Source: Colletes latitarsis | Lineage: Eukaryota > Arthropoda > Insecta > Hymenoptera > Colletidae | Reading direction: 5' to 3' | DNA: 64,000 bases | NCBI RefSeq assembly: GCF_051014445.1 | Contig: NC_135143.1 | Location: 7,688,001 to 7,752,000, forward strand | In this document: positions 23,801 through 36,269 of the stretch, one piece after another | How positions within the stretch are numbered: position 1 is the stretch's first letter | Layout: each line of letters begins with the position of its first letter | Notes under the pieces: model-generated | Seen by the model: the letters and a program-made list of their open reading frames with translations, nothing else | The model's database searches: none | Told to the model about the DNA's origin: nothing | Position numbers and translations under genes: made by a program

Positions 23801-26800
23801 ATAAAATATTAGAGAACCAATAGAATAACTGTTGTTAATATTCAAAACTATCTGCGATGCATTTGGTCATAACCCTGTGTGCAACAATAAAAGTAGTTTT
23901 AAATTAGAAACTATCTTATAGAATAGGGAATTGATTTTTTTTTAATGATAACAATCGATCACTATACTACTCGAAATATTTACAAAATTGTCCATTTAAA
24001 TAAATCTAGAAAAGTGATAATAGTACCCACGAAATATAGATAGATTAGTTAATCTTAACATATTGCGAGATATTTCAGCTCAAAATATAGCATTCATTAC
24101 GAGGCAAACACAAATATGGAGATAACTGTTAATTCCGCAAGAATTTTACCAACGAACGGCGAATAAAGTAGTTGCTAGATTAAATATGCAGTATTTCTTT
24201 CGACCCTACCGTTTAAGTAATTGTCCTAAATTGTCTTGGAATTGGTCCCCTATGTGCTTTGGGCTACGAATACTCTTCGCGTCATGATAATTCATCAGTT
24301 AAATATTTAATTCTGCCTCATTTCGTGCCAATTACATTGAGCATTTTTGAGTAACTTTTACTCAATAAACTGACCTCGAACTCTGATCTCGCAAGAGTCC
24401 CACAGATTAAGAGTCCTACGCATCAAGAAATTACGAATAACCAGTTTAAAAAAATTAGAAATTAATGTGCTCTTTCCAATCATCCAAACACTCGAACTAA
24501 CCAACAAACTAAAGTCACGACTATTTATAAAAAAATGAATCATCTATTTACATTAATTATAAAATGTTGGAAGGGTATCTTAAAATATGATTCACATCAC
24601 CGACTCGGTGAGTCAGTTTCCTCATTGCAGAGTATATTATTTGTCTGCTTGGGAAAAGGGAAATCAATTCTCAATGATGAGAAACATAACAATACATTTT
24701 TGTACAACTTTAAAGCATAACCATTCTGATAACGCTTAATAAACGAAATAATTTTTTTATATGGTAAATACTTTTGCGAGCCACTGGTTGCGTATTTTAA
24801 TTATTTTTTACTTTCACTTATGCAGTCTTAGGAGCCATCCCTCGTTTATGTATTGGATTATATTAAACGTTCCCAGTTTAACACAGATGTTTCGTTAATC
24901 GAATGTTATAAATGTGAGCGCTCGAGTACTGTCGTGTACGAGTGTACGATAATAACACACGGTACACGCAGCGGAATTTCACATGGCATTCACCCATCGA
25001 ATGGTTACATTAGATCAGCTGGTAAGCCGACGGTTGGTGCTGTGACGTCAGTTTGTTCGTCGGATACCCGCTGAGCTCGTTCGGATCAGTCCTGTGGAAG
25101 TAGGTCGTCTAAGTAGGTGGCTACCTTCCTTTTCATCGCACACTTTATACATATATATTCGTCATTGAAGGGGGTAAACATAATCTTTACTCACTCGGTT
25201 AACGAGCTGACGCTAATTGGTGGAAAAATGTCAGAAACCATCCGCCCACGAAGCGTTGTGGTAATCGAGATAAAAATGCGGAGCCACGAAATAAACAATC
25301 GTTTATCGTATTCGATTAAATTGAGAAACTCGTATCCGTAACACTTTTCGAACCAGGCCTCTCATTTACATTTTACTACCAACTGTTTAGAAATTTACAA
25401 CTGCCAACAATGTCTGAGAGGTCAAACTTAGTTACAGTTTTGTTTTCCACAAAATCAAGAAAGGTCATAGAGGTAATCCCATCTTAGGAACTAGGTACAA
25501 TTTCCGTAAAACGATTTGTCCTTCTGGAGAAACATTAGTAACGAAGGTAGTAAATGTTTATTACAAAGTATCTGGATTGAAAATTAATACTACGCATAAT
25601 ACCTAATCATCATTTTAAATTGGGGCATAAATTTATCTATTTACTAGAAAGAAGAATTTAACACAATTTTAATCACTGGTGCCAAGCATCTTCCCAAATT
25701 TTAGTTTGAAATTATTTTCTAAGTTTAATCATTTTTCCTGGATTGACTTTTTGACTTTATAAAATATATTTTTCAACAATTATTTCCACAGTTATCTTAG
25801 TCGAAATAGGCATATACATAAAATCGTAGTAGAAATAGTGCCAAAGAATAAAACTCTACTCATGTATCATCAAGTATTTTAATTAAATCCTGCTAATTTT
25901 TTACTAAGCAGAAAGACTTGGGAGGTATATATGTCAACTACGTTGGAGTTTGCTCTACTTTTTTCATATTAGTGTTCCAAGGTTAAACGATTAAATAAAT
26001 AATAATACTTACAATAAATGTCTAACAAGTTCTAAACTCTTTCGACTAATAACGTTACAGTTGCGTTTTAATTTAAATCTCCTATCAAGCTCAACTCGAC
26101 CTCAACGTGCTTTACTTGTTCGCTACATACGAATTATTACTCGGATAATGCTAATAATGATAGAAGCTTCTGCAAAATTTTCACAACTCTTTCTACTCAA
26201 CTAATCTACGATTAAACATAAGGTACTTTTACGAATTTTTCGTAAAAGTGCTACACGCCCAATCGGAGTGAACATTTTTATCTACGAATAAAATGTATCA
26301 TAAGCTTTAAAAAAATTTTGTTTATGTACATTGATATCACCTAACAACTGTATTATTATTTCAAGGTATTTCGATGGACGCGAGAGACTTTTAAAATTTA
26401 GAAACTAATTCCAAAAATAAAAATCGCAACACGATAAAGAAAATTAATATTAGACGTTATTAAAATTCGTTCGGAAAGTTTTCCCCCTTTATTTTACAAG
26501 ACCTTGAAATCTCATTTTTAAAAAATTGTGTTCGTGTATTAATGATTCTAACTTTCTTTGTTATCTTTTAACATTATATTCTGGAGTTATATCAAGACCA
26601 TCGACAAAGCCCACATCTATGTGTTATTCGTACTACCGATCTTTTATTTATTTCAAACGCAAGATTGTTTATTAATCGGCAGAAATTTATGATTTCTGGT
26701 TCACAATTTACACATGAGACTCCAAGGATGAACCGTTACCACGAAAATGCAGTATTTCATAGCAGTGCGCAGAGATCGATGACTAGCATAGGATGCGCTT

Positions 26801-26998
26801 AATCTTGAAATATATTTTTATTTTACTGAAATATCAACTTCAGCTATATCAAATCATTAGTGAGCCAACAAGGAAGTCGATAATTAAACACAGAATTGCC
26901 ATTGAAAAGAGATATTAAACGTTATATACCATTTATACTTGCATTTATTTATTTACAAAATCATTTACATTTAATAGTTTCTCATATCATCAGGATAG
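23801..26998. other. No gene seen; long AT-rich stretch
   Basis: No supported exon or RNA gene. A small perfect hairpin (10-bp arms acttttacga / tcgtaaaagt, 4-bp loop) lies at 26,226-26,249. Frames of up to 74 codons near 24,853-25,341 show no recognisable domain. Confidence 0.45.
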
Positions 26999-27022
26999 TT
27001 AACACGTTGGCTGCCATGTTAG
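26999..27022. mobile_element. Solitary T2-type end
   Basis: TTAACACGTTGGCTGCCATG starting at 26,999 closely matches one tip of the T2 element at 41,412-41,648 (read inward from its right end). The sequence behind it does not match T2 and I could not find a partner tip, so this is either a truncated copy or a related, differently filled element. Confidence 0.45.
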
Positions 27023-27349
27023 TTTTCCACGTATAGAAATATTCTCAATTTTTCTCAAATCATATTGTAAAAAACAGAAATGTTTACAAGTTCAATAACG
27101 TATCAGATATCTTACAGTATATTCAAAATTTTACAAATATTAGGGTTCGTTTGTCCCAAGTATGTTAAAAAAACGTTATAATTTAGAAGCCGTGTCAACC
27201 AACGTTTACATTCGTATTTCAATTTCCAACAAAAAAAAATATTATGAAACTCCCTGGCAACAAACAACGAAAAGTGAATTATTAAAAAAAGAAAAAAAAA
27301 CAAAAAGATAAAATCAGAACGAGAGGCGCAATATCAAATACGGGCACCA

Positions 27350-28150
27350 CAGTTATTTCCGAGTACGGCCGCACTCGGTCATTGGAGTCATAGGTGGAAA
27401 AGCCGTGGGGGCGTGCGAACGTTGTCACGCGGCGTTACGTGCGCACGCGAAAAAGCGCGGGTGATACACCGCAGAATCAACACACCCACGCGCCCGCACA
27501 CTGATGCGTTCGAATCTCTCGCCGTGTCCGCGTTCCGTGTACGTTTGTCGGTGCTACGCTCGCGCGAGCACTGTTCGTGTGCGTCTCTCTGTGTGCATGT
27601 GTAAGTGTCGGTAAGTGCCGCGCTCACGACAGAGAGAGAGAGAGAGATGACGCGTTGTGTGTCTCAGCGGCGCGACTCGACGCTCTCGGTCGGCTCGCGT
27701 GAGTCACCAACAGCTGATGGCTGGCGCCACTCAGCTGGTTGTTACCGGTGCCTTCGCACGAGTCTCGCTATCTCTGGCTGCCTATCAGCTGCTAGCGACC
27801 AAGGAACGACCGGAAAGAACATCTTGTACGGGCTTGTTAAAAAAAAAAAAAAATTCCGCCGAAAAAGAGCAGCGAGCGCGCGAACGAGACCACTCGAAAG
27901 TTTCGGGAGGCTTTTCAACCGAGGCTCGGGGGCCGGGATCAATGAAATGTAGTCGAAACGTGCCGGCTGGCTCGCTTCCGTTTTAGCGTCCCACTCCCGA
28001 TCGGTGCTCGCGAATGGAAATACACGGTTTGATGTTGCGTCGTACGATCGGAATAGGTCAAGGCTTGTGAAAAGTTGAGTAAATTCACGTTCGAGAGCCT
28101 TTAACGCTTTCATTCATCGGCTGAAACGAATCCGTTCCGAGGGATCCTCG
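27350..28150. promoter_or_regulatory. CpG-rich intronic patch with three CAGCTG E-boxes
   Basis: This stretch is strikingly GC- and CpG-rich against its AT-rich surroundings, as insect promoters or exons often are. Both strands carry chance-like open frames of 60-123 codons with no known motif. CAGCTG occurs at 27,711, 27,732 and 27,786. The first sits in AACAGCTGAT, the preferred AP-4 context (AWCAGCTGWT). A (GA)n run lies near 27,633. It may be an alternative promoter or an enhancer of the surrounding crp gene; that is inference. Confidence 0.4.
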
Positions 28151-28539
28151 ACCGCTGTTACGTTACTACCGGGGGCAATTTCATAATTAAGACGAACGGT
28201 GGTAACAGTTAAAAACAATACACACAGGCACACGAAGATACTTATTATCGCACGCTAGATATTTAATTTTTATTTTTTAACCCTGGAAGAGGCTGAATAA
28301 AATGAGAAATAAAATTAGTGCATTTGTTTTTTTATAATTTAGGTAGTTACGATATTGATGTCTTTGTACATTCTTATATGTTCATTGCCTTGTAAGACAA
28401 TTGTTAATTCTTAAAGTAAATACCAATAACAAAATGGAATATATTTAAATCGCTTTTTGAGAACACAATAGTGTCAAATTTATTTAAAGTAAAAACGCAC
28501 GACCTTTCCGTTCGAACCCAAAATATATATTTTCTTTCA
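28151..28539. other. No gene seen; AT-rich spacer
   Basis: AT-rich sequence between the CpG-rich patch and a TTAA element; nothing recognised. Confidence 0.5.
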
Positions 28540-28760
28540 TTAACACTGGGTTTACGGAACGCGTTAATTTAACGGATTTCAGATTCCAAACTTAAAGTAA
28601 CAGAATTTATAAATATTATTTGTTAACAATTTATGTTGAATTTAACTGTTGCAATGATATGAATATATATCCTAATTAAAAGAAGAACTGCATTTTAAAT
28701 ATTAACACAACAGATTACAATAAAAGTATATGTAATAAATGTCTGTAAATCTAGTGTTAA
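28540..28760. mobile_element. TTAA-flanked MITE, short T3 family member
   Basis: TTAA at 28,540-28,543 followed by CACTGGGTTTACGG, and CTGTAAATCTAGTG followed by TTAA at 28,757-28,760. The tips match those of T3 at 43,565-44,136 but the interior is short and different, so this is a 221-bp internally rearranged relative. Confidence 0.7.
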
Positions 28761-29674
28761 TTCTAATATGTTATTGTACATTTTTTTGTTATTAGTAGAG
28801 AATAATTACGAGATTTCGTACAAAAAATCCACTGTATTTATAGACATTTCGGTCAGTATAGTATACGGATAACGTTTAGGTCTCGGAAACGGCGCCAGTA
28901 CGGAAGAAATTGTCTCGAGCCACCCTATATAAGCACCCAAGGCCAAGTTTGGGAAGATCAGGGGAACTGCACGTCGCTCTTCAAATGGTCGTGGACGAAC
29001 ATGTATTGGTGCGTTTTTGTACTGTCCCTCCGTTTCCCTGTAGACGTTGGTTTACAGTGGGGTTTGAACACCCTACTCAATCTCGGAAAACCTCTCCCTA
29101 CGAAGCCTATCTGACGCACAGAGGAGACCTATCTTCTCTAGAGATGTCCTGTACTCGAGAAAAAAAACGAACCTCGAATATTCGGATCGATTCGAATACT
29201 CGAACTACCGCCACGAATAAATTTCAACAGTCGGGTCACTTCTGACCCACGCTTACAATTTTGGCAAATTTCTATCTGTATTCCCCTCATTAACAAAAAT
29301 TGAGCACGATGAATTTATTGTATTTCGTATGTGGATATAAAAAAAAGGGTTTTAATTAAAATATTTGGTGATATTTGAGTAGACATTTCATTCTTTGACA
29401 CTATTTCGACCAAAATAACTATGGGAATACTTGTTAAAAAATATATTTTATAAAGTAAAAAAATCAATCTAGGAAAGATGATTAAACTTAGAAAAATATT
29501 TAAAATGTGTCTTTTGGCACTTTTGAAATACCATAGTTTAGATTTTTGATCATGGAAACGTTAGTAGTAATCGTTTCCTTTGGTTATACGTTTTTATTTT
29601 CTGCTTTTAATTTCTTTGAAATCTGTGAAAAGGATATCGAGCACATAATTTGTCCGGGTTTTCGTTTTCATATA
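28761..29674. other. No gene supported; GC-richer patch with TATA-like motif
   Basis: A tataagc-type TATA motif (ctatataagc at about 28,925) is followed by an open frame to 29,243 in GC-richer DNA, but the translation shows no domain and there is no splice or start evidence. The rest is AT-rich. Confidence 0.35.
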
Positions 29675-30713
29675 CAGGGTGTTCGGCCATCCTTGGAAAT
29701 AATTTTAATGGGGGATTCTAGAGGCCAAAATAAGACGAAAATCAAGAATACCAATTTGTTGATGGAGGTTTCGTTAAAAAGTCATTAACAATTAAATTCA
29801 AAAATTTCAAATCGTCTTGGAAAAATTATTTTCAGTTGCAGGGGTCAATTGCAAGCAGTTTTGGTCAACAGACATAACCCCGAAATCCTACTCAGTTTCG
29901 AGAAAAAAATTCCTTACCGAAAATACAATTTCTGGCCAGAAATGTCTGCCCGAATTTTCATGCGAATCTTTAAAACGTCATAACTTCTGAACGGATTGGA
30001 CGATTTTAATGTTTAAAAAAGCAAATTACGCGTATTTTGGTGGAGAATATGTACAAATCGCAAAAATATTCGAAAAGTTGGTCCTTGGTCCCGTAAAATG
30101 AGAGAACCCCATAAAAATGGTCCAATTTTCAAACAGCCGTAACTCCTACAATTGTGAATATATTTCAATGAAACTTTTTTCTGAAGTAGACCTCATGGGT
30201 ACCTACAAAAAAGTATTAGACAACTTTTCTGTAAGGCCTGAAACAAAATTACTAAAAATGGAAAACGAATTTTTAAGAGAAATCAACAGGGGGTAGGTGC
30301 CTAAATTTTTTGGCGAAAAGAAAAAATTTCAAACCGTTCTGGAAAAATTATTTTCGGTTGCAGGGGTCAGTTACAAGCATTTTTGGTGATTAGACATACC
30401 CCCAAAATTCTACCTATTTTCTAGAAAAAAATTCGAGAATGTGTGAAATTTTTCGATGGAAAAAAAAAATTTCAAATCGTTTTGGAAAAATTGTTTTTGG
30501 TTGCGGGAGTTAATTACAATCATTTTTAGTGGATAGACGTACCCCCGAAATCCTGCGCATTTTCGAGAAAAAAATTCAGAATGTGTGGAACTTTAAACGT
30601 TAATAACTTTTTAACAAAGCCTGCATCATCAAATTAGTATTCTTGATTTTCGTCTTATTTTGGCCTCTAAAATACCCCATTACAATTTCCCCCAGGTGTG
30701 GCCGAACACCCTG
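29675..30713 (-). mobile_element. CAGGG-family transposon, copy F (reverse)
   Basis: Both tips are intact (CAGGGTGTTCGGCCA / CCGAACACCCTG) with TATA on both sides. The central block reads in the opposite direction to copies A-E. The block's usual open frame is broken here by a stop in the aaaatgaga region. Confidence 0.88.
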
Positions 30714-31399
30714 TATACCTAAATCGTTCGATTAAATTTAAAATTAGGTTAATGAATGTTTAACGTTCGATACAACGAACGACACAATTCAGTTTAATTA
30801 ATACGAGAATCGATAATTCTCCCATGTAAATATTGAAGAATAAATGATCCGGCCGATATAACATTCGAAGATAAAGGAATGAATCAAATTTGTTGTTCAT
30901 TTAAACGCCACGTTGCTAGGACAATTGAGACCGAAGATTGGCTATTTTGTCCCGATACTTTCGATTGCAGTCCATTACGAAGATGCTTGAACGTCGTGGT
31001 TTCGGAAGGAAAAAATGGGAGCGAGTAAGCGTAAAGATTGCTGCCGGCGACAGCTGCTGCAAGGGAATTTTTCTAGAAGCGAAGCTGTCCGTGACAGATG
31101 TTAACAGGATCAAGAACAAAACCAGGAAAGAGCATACAAGCCACGACCTTTCTTTATTCTGAATTCTTCGTGCGGGTGTTCCCTAACTTCAAACGCGACA
31201 ACAAAAATTTCAAGAACACGCATCAAAATGGCGGGCTAAAAATAGTGTAAGTCCGTCTTAAAGGCATTTTCTTTGTCACTAAACGAAGAAAACGAACCGT
31301 TTAGAATCATAATAGTGTGAATTCACCTTAATTTTAACCTGATTTTATGGAGCAATTAATTTAAAACATAGACCAGCATACCCCTTATTTCTCAAACAG
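30714..31399. other. No gene seen; spacer
   Basis: AT-rich with a GC-richer part at about 30,930-31,110. A 74-codon plus frame there has no recognisable motif. Confidence 0.4.
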
Positions 31400-31615
31400 G
31401 CTTGGAATAAATTATACAGCAATTTAAATGAAGAAGTAAGCCAAATTAAAACCAATCGTAGTGAATTGGAATGCCCAGCACGCAGTATACCCGGAATTGA
31501 AGATTGCAATTATCACCTTATTCGGTCATGGTTAAAAATAGACGATGATAACCCAGGATACAAAATTAGAGGGAAAGATGAATATTGTACCATCAATTCT
31601 TATTGCAGAAAGTAA
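31400..31615 (+). CDS. Unidentified exon-like open frame, 71 codons plus stop
   Basis: From an acceptor-like site (cttatttctcaaacag ending at 31,399) the plus strand stays open for 71 codons to TAA. The same frame is open without an ATG back to about 31,340. The peptide has a mixed, protein-like composition including AWNKLYSNLNEEV, PGIEDCNYHLIRSW and DEYCTINSYCRK, with five cysteines, and its codon choice differs from the surrounding AT-rich DNA. I do not recognise the family. It could be a terminal exon of a gene nested in the crp intron, a decayed gene copy, or a transposon fragment. No partner exon was identified. Confidence 0.3.
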   Translation, partial: AWNKLYSNLNEEVSQIKTNRSELECPARSIPGIEDCNYHLIRSWLKIDDDNPGYKIRGKDEYCTINSYCRK

Positions 31616-33645
31616 TGACACGAATCGAAAAATGGACCATTTATTATTCCACTACGTTGCTAAGTTGAAAATGCGTTGGACATTGCATTAAGATGATCGA
31701 AATGTCTAAAATAAATAGATGCTGGTCGAAATTGTATCTAAAAATGTCTAATTTGCTTTTATTACGAAATGTACTTAATCGAAATTCGAACAGACTCTAG
31801 TCCAACAATATTAATGACTTTAAACATATATATTCTTCGATAAATTAATTATTATTTAGGTCGTTTTAATACTATCTTTAATTTTAGATTGCCTGTAGTT
31901 AATATAAGTGAATATTGCGTAAAAATCAATTTCTTTAAATCGATACAATATTTAACAGAAATGTTTTAAGGGAAATTTAATTATATTTTAATGTGAGTTT
32001 TTATTTTTCAAAAGTTTTTGTATTTACATTATTTCTCACATCGTTACTCTGTACTTGTATATTGTTATATATTTAAATTTAAGGTAGCATTGAACGCTTA
32101 TTACTTTCAACAAATTTGTTTCCCATATTTAAACGTTTCCTCGTATATTAAATGAACAAATAAAGCATAATAAATTTATATAAAATATTTAAAAACTCGT
32201 TTCGCGTCGACTCCTTTATTACATGTTTCCCTCATAAAAAAACAATTTTAATATTTAATCGAATAATAAATCGAGTCGATCCGACGAAAATGGCGGAGAA
32301 TGGAGACAGTAGCAGCGTTCTTTGTAAAATTCATCAATTTCAATTTATTGCGAAGTTATAATGTAAAACATAACAATTAAAACAAGAGAAGCAAAACAAG
32401 CATTAATAAAACAAACAACATGCTAGAAAAATAATTTATCGAAATCAGAAGCTTATTCAACAGCTTCATATATTTAAGTATAAATTCATTATATCCTGTT
32501 CGAAAATAATTAAGAATTATTAATATATTTAAACCATATTATTGTACCACATATATCTAAAATTTAAGAAAGAATTAAAAAATTTTGTTTTTCTCTTGCA
32601 TATTATGTATTACTGTTCGCTCAACTAAAATTAATTCCGACCAGCATGACACCCTAAGCATAAACTTAATACGACCGCAAAGGGTTAATTCTCTAACCAA
32701 CATCCACTCGCGTTTCATTCGCAAATTCATTCGTAAATTATGTAATATTAATAGATCATTTAAACTGACACCCAACCAAGCGAAACCGCAACCGAATGCT
32801 AACATACGAATGAATCTAACATTCCTATTCGTTATTCGTAAAATTTGCCCAACTCTGCAAGTGGCGATATTTGCGCGATGGTAAAAACGAGGAGCCAGTT
32901 TCAGTCGATAATTGACGAGATCGGGTGAGAGAAGGGACGCGATATAACAAGGAAAGATGGTGGCCATTTTCGCGGATGTCTTTGGCGGTAAGGATGCCTT
33001 GCTGTCGTATTAGCTCACACAGGATAGAATGAAGAACGAGAATGGGAATGAGATTGGGAACAGCCAGGCATATATTTAACTGTGTGACGTAAGGCACAGG
33101 CCAGCGGGCGCCACGTCGAGTCTACGTGCCTCTTCTCTTTCGTTTTCCTCTTTGCCCTCTTCCTCTACTTTACTCGAGAGACAGTCAAACTCGTACCTGG
33201 GAAATAATATCAGGCTAAATTGATTTTCCACTTTTATCGTTTAGCCCTGCAACCGGGGAACGCGTACGCGTAGCTTCCGTCGAAGTTAAGCGTTACCGTA
33301 CTCGACGTATGTATAAAAAAGTATAGAAATTAATCTTTATCGATAAAAAAATAAAATGATATTGAATAGGGAAAAATTAAATGAAATATCGTAATGCGTC
33401 GGAAAGTTTGTAGCGTTCTGTTTTGTTCAACCTCCATGCCTTATCTGTATTTAGTCAGAAATCTCTCAAGACGTGTTTATAAACACTGAAAGATGGCGCA
33501 GATGTATAGTTTCGAACTTCTAAATAAAAAAGAAAATGTCGAGTTGGAAATAATACTATGGACCAACATTTCTTGTGTAAATATTTGCGCAGACTAGACA
33601 GATAAAATAATAATTTAGCTTTCCGATATTTCTGGAAAATAGGTA
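31616..33645. other. No gene supported; spacer
   Basis: Mostly AT-rich. A somewhat CpG-richer patch at about 32,870-33,290 includes a 130-codon minus frame that I do not recognise and that lacks clear splice borders. A single diverged copy of the motif ttcgttattcgtaaaattt lies near 32,828. Confidence 0.4.
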
Positions 33646-33861
33646 CATATAGCAAAATCTACAGTAAAATTGTAGATTTCGTATAGATTTATTTCATATA
33701 TAAATTTGCAGATTTATTTATGCAAAGGTATGTACAAAAAGACCTTGAATATCATATAGCAAAAATCTGCACTAAAATTGTAGATTTCATATAGATTTAT
33801 TTCTTATATAGATATGCAGATTCATTTATGCAAAGATATGTACAAAAGGTCCTTGAATATC
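33646..33861. repeat. Two-copy tandem duplication, unit about 107 bp
   Basis: catatagcaaaatct at 33,646 recurs as catatagcaaaaatct at 33,753. Both units continue through agattt and tttatgcaaaggtatgtaca with scattered substitutions. Confidence 0.8.
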
Positions 33862-35935
33862 AAAGTCGACTATAACGAGTGCGTACGAAGAAATCGTGAT
33901 GAACGATTTTCAAATTTTTGAGATTGTGTAGTTCGTGTAATTATTTCTATTAATCAACCAGTGTCTATGTGTATTTTATGCTATACGTATAAAATTAGAT
34001 GGACTAATCCTGTAAAATTAGTAGAAAATCGTGCACGTTTCTGCAATTTGTTCTTCACAGATTGGTTAAAAACATATACATAATTCATAATTAAACGATT
34101 ATGTATCAATATTTTATTTACAGGATATTATCTCTAACTCTACCGGGATATGACTTTGAGGTTTTTATTCATTATTCAAGAATAAAGTTCACCTGACTCT
34201 AGTATGATTTATTTACTAGTTACTGAAACATAGTAACATTTCTTTGCATGATTATTATACTTTTCGATAAAAACTGGATTTAAATATTAACGACTTGTGA
34301 CCATCAATTAATTGTTAAAAATAAAAACGAGCAAAATTATTACTGATTTTGAATTGTTAGTATCTCAGGTAATGGAATGAACTATATAAATTAATTGTAT
34401 TATTTTTAAAAACAAAATTGTCACGAATTATATTCTCTTTATGTACCGTTTATTTTTATAAAATTGCACCATTACGATCGTAGTGAAATAAAAACGAGCA
34501 CAGTAACGTAAAACATGAAATCGACCTTGAAGTATCAACGAAAAAGTCAAAGTCACGTCCAAAATGGCACGAACTTTTCAAGCGTCCAACGATTCGAATG
34601 CCGACAACCTCGCACGCATACAATACTCGTTTAAATTAGTATCACCAAATTTACACACGTATTCAAAACTTAGAAGCCACGAAAAAAACGTACTAATAAA
34701 TATAGATTCGTACTAAATATAGAAATTTATTTTTAATAACGAATAAAAGATAAACAACATGGAATAAAAATAAATAATTATAGAACGAAATATATTTTAC
34801 AATGAACGGCTAAATAAGTTGCTACGATTTTATTGGTTATCTATTAGCAAAATTGAATTTTGCCTAACTCTAAGGACAATTTCGCAAATAAATATTGACG
34901 GTCGAGCCAAATAATTCTTAATTTAACGTTTTAAACTTATACTAAATAATCTGCAAAATTATATAAAATAGCAATGTATAAAGTAAAGATATAGAAGTAA
35001 ACTACAGAAAAGAGATCTCTAAGTTTTGAAATAGTCTTGTGAGATTAGAAAATCATAATCACTGCCCAATTTCAATATTTAATTTTACGGGACTATTCTC
35101 AATGTATATTTTAAAACGTTTATGTATACAAGTGAATTTGAATAAGAAATTGTCGGGTTCGATTAACGATCTTGATATTTAATTTAAGTTATAGTATGAA
35201 CTTATAATTGCACAAGTAATTTGCAAGAGGTACTAGAGATGCTCCCTATTCTTAGGCAGAACACGGTTTTAATAACGTGGCATACATTTCAATATGAACT
35301 CGCAATTCGTCAGCATATTTTACTTGGAATCAATTAGTGATTTTAGATGACCCTACAAAAATAATAAACGAGGCTGTCGTCCAATTGATCCTACACGACC
35401 TATTTTGACATTTCTGATACAAAATATATTCTTCCATGTTCACATATAAATATATTGAAAACTTCACCTGCATGTCGACAAAAGTTTATTCGAATAATTA
35501 CGATAGATGAAACCACATTATAGCAATTTATATGTTACGTTTAAAATTTTATTCACTCGACGCGAAGTATAATTTTATTTTCTAAATCAGATTGTAACCT
35601 TTACTGAAAAAATAACGGATCAAAACTTGTTTATCTATTCGTTCATTCTTCGAAGCATTTAACTAGATAAGGATGTTGCCTATCTTTGTTACTGACCCAT
35701 ACTTGTTAGCCTTCAACCAGTGATGTGACGTCAAAATGACTCCTCCAACTCCCGGACTGAATATTTTTTGCTATATAATAGCTATTTGCAATTCAGTACC
35801 CAATAACTTGCCGTGAAAAAAAGACTCGTATTGTGTTTCGTTGTTGCTGTGCCCTGTGTCCTGCGTTTGACGACAAATTGTTACGCTTGGTCGCCATATG
35901 TGTGAATACTTTTTCTATGCCTACATTTTCCTATA
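33862..35935. other. No gene seen; AT-rich stretch
   Basis: Long AT-rich sequence with no exon, RNA gene or element end recognised, apart from a single copy of the dispersed motif ttattcaagaataaagttca near 34,172. Confidence 0.5.
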
Positions 35936-36269
35936 CAGGGTGTTCGGCCACCCCTGGGAAAAATTTTAATAGGAGATTCTAGAGACCAAAACAAGACGAA
36001 AATCAAGAATACCAATTTGTTGATAGAGTATGAATTTTTTTCTCGAAAGTGCGTAGAATTTCGAAGGTATGTGTATTCACCAAAAATAATTGTGATTGAC
36101 CCCCACAACCGAAAATAATTTTTCCAGGACGATTCAAAATTTCTGAATTTAATTGTTAATAACTTTTTAACAAAGCCTCCATCAATAAATTGGTATTCTT
36201 GATTTTCATCTTAATTTGGCCTCTAGAATCTCCCATTAAAATTTTTCCGAGAGGTGGCCGAACACCCTG
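35936..36269 (+). mobile_element. Short CAGGG-family element, copy G
   Basis: Both tips are present and flanked by TATA, but only one internal direct-repeat unit remains between the inverted ends; the central block is gone. Total 334 bp, an internal-deletion derivative. Confidence 0.85.

Noticed and set aside
26226..26249. Perfect 10-bp hairpin as a terminator or microRNA
   Set aside because: The stem is too short for a microRNA precursor, and rho-independent terminators do not apply in an insect genome.
28923..28960. TATA box with nearby initiator-like sequence as a promoter
   Set aside because: The motif ctatataagc is plausible but no supported gene follows, and such strings are common in AT-rich DNA.
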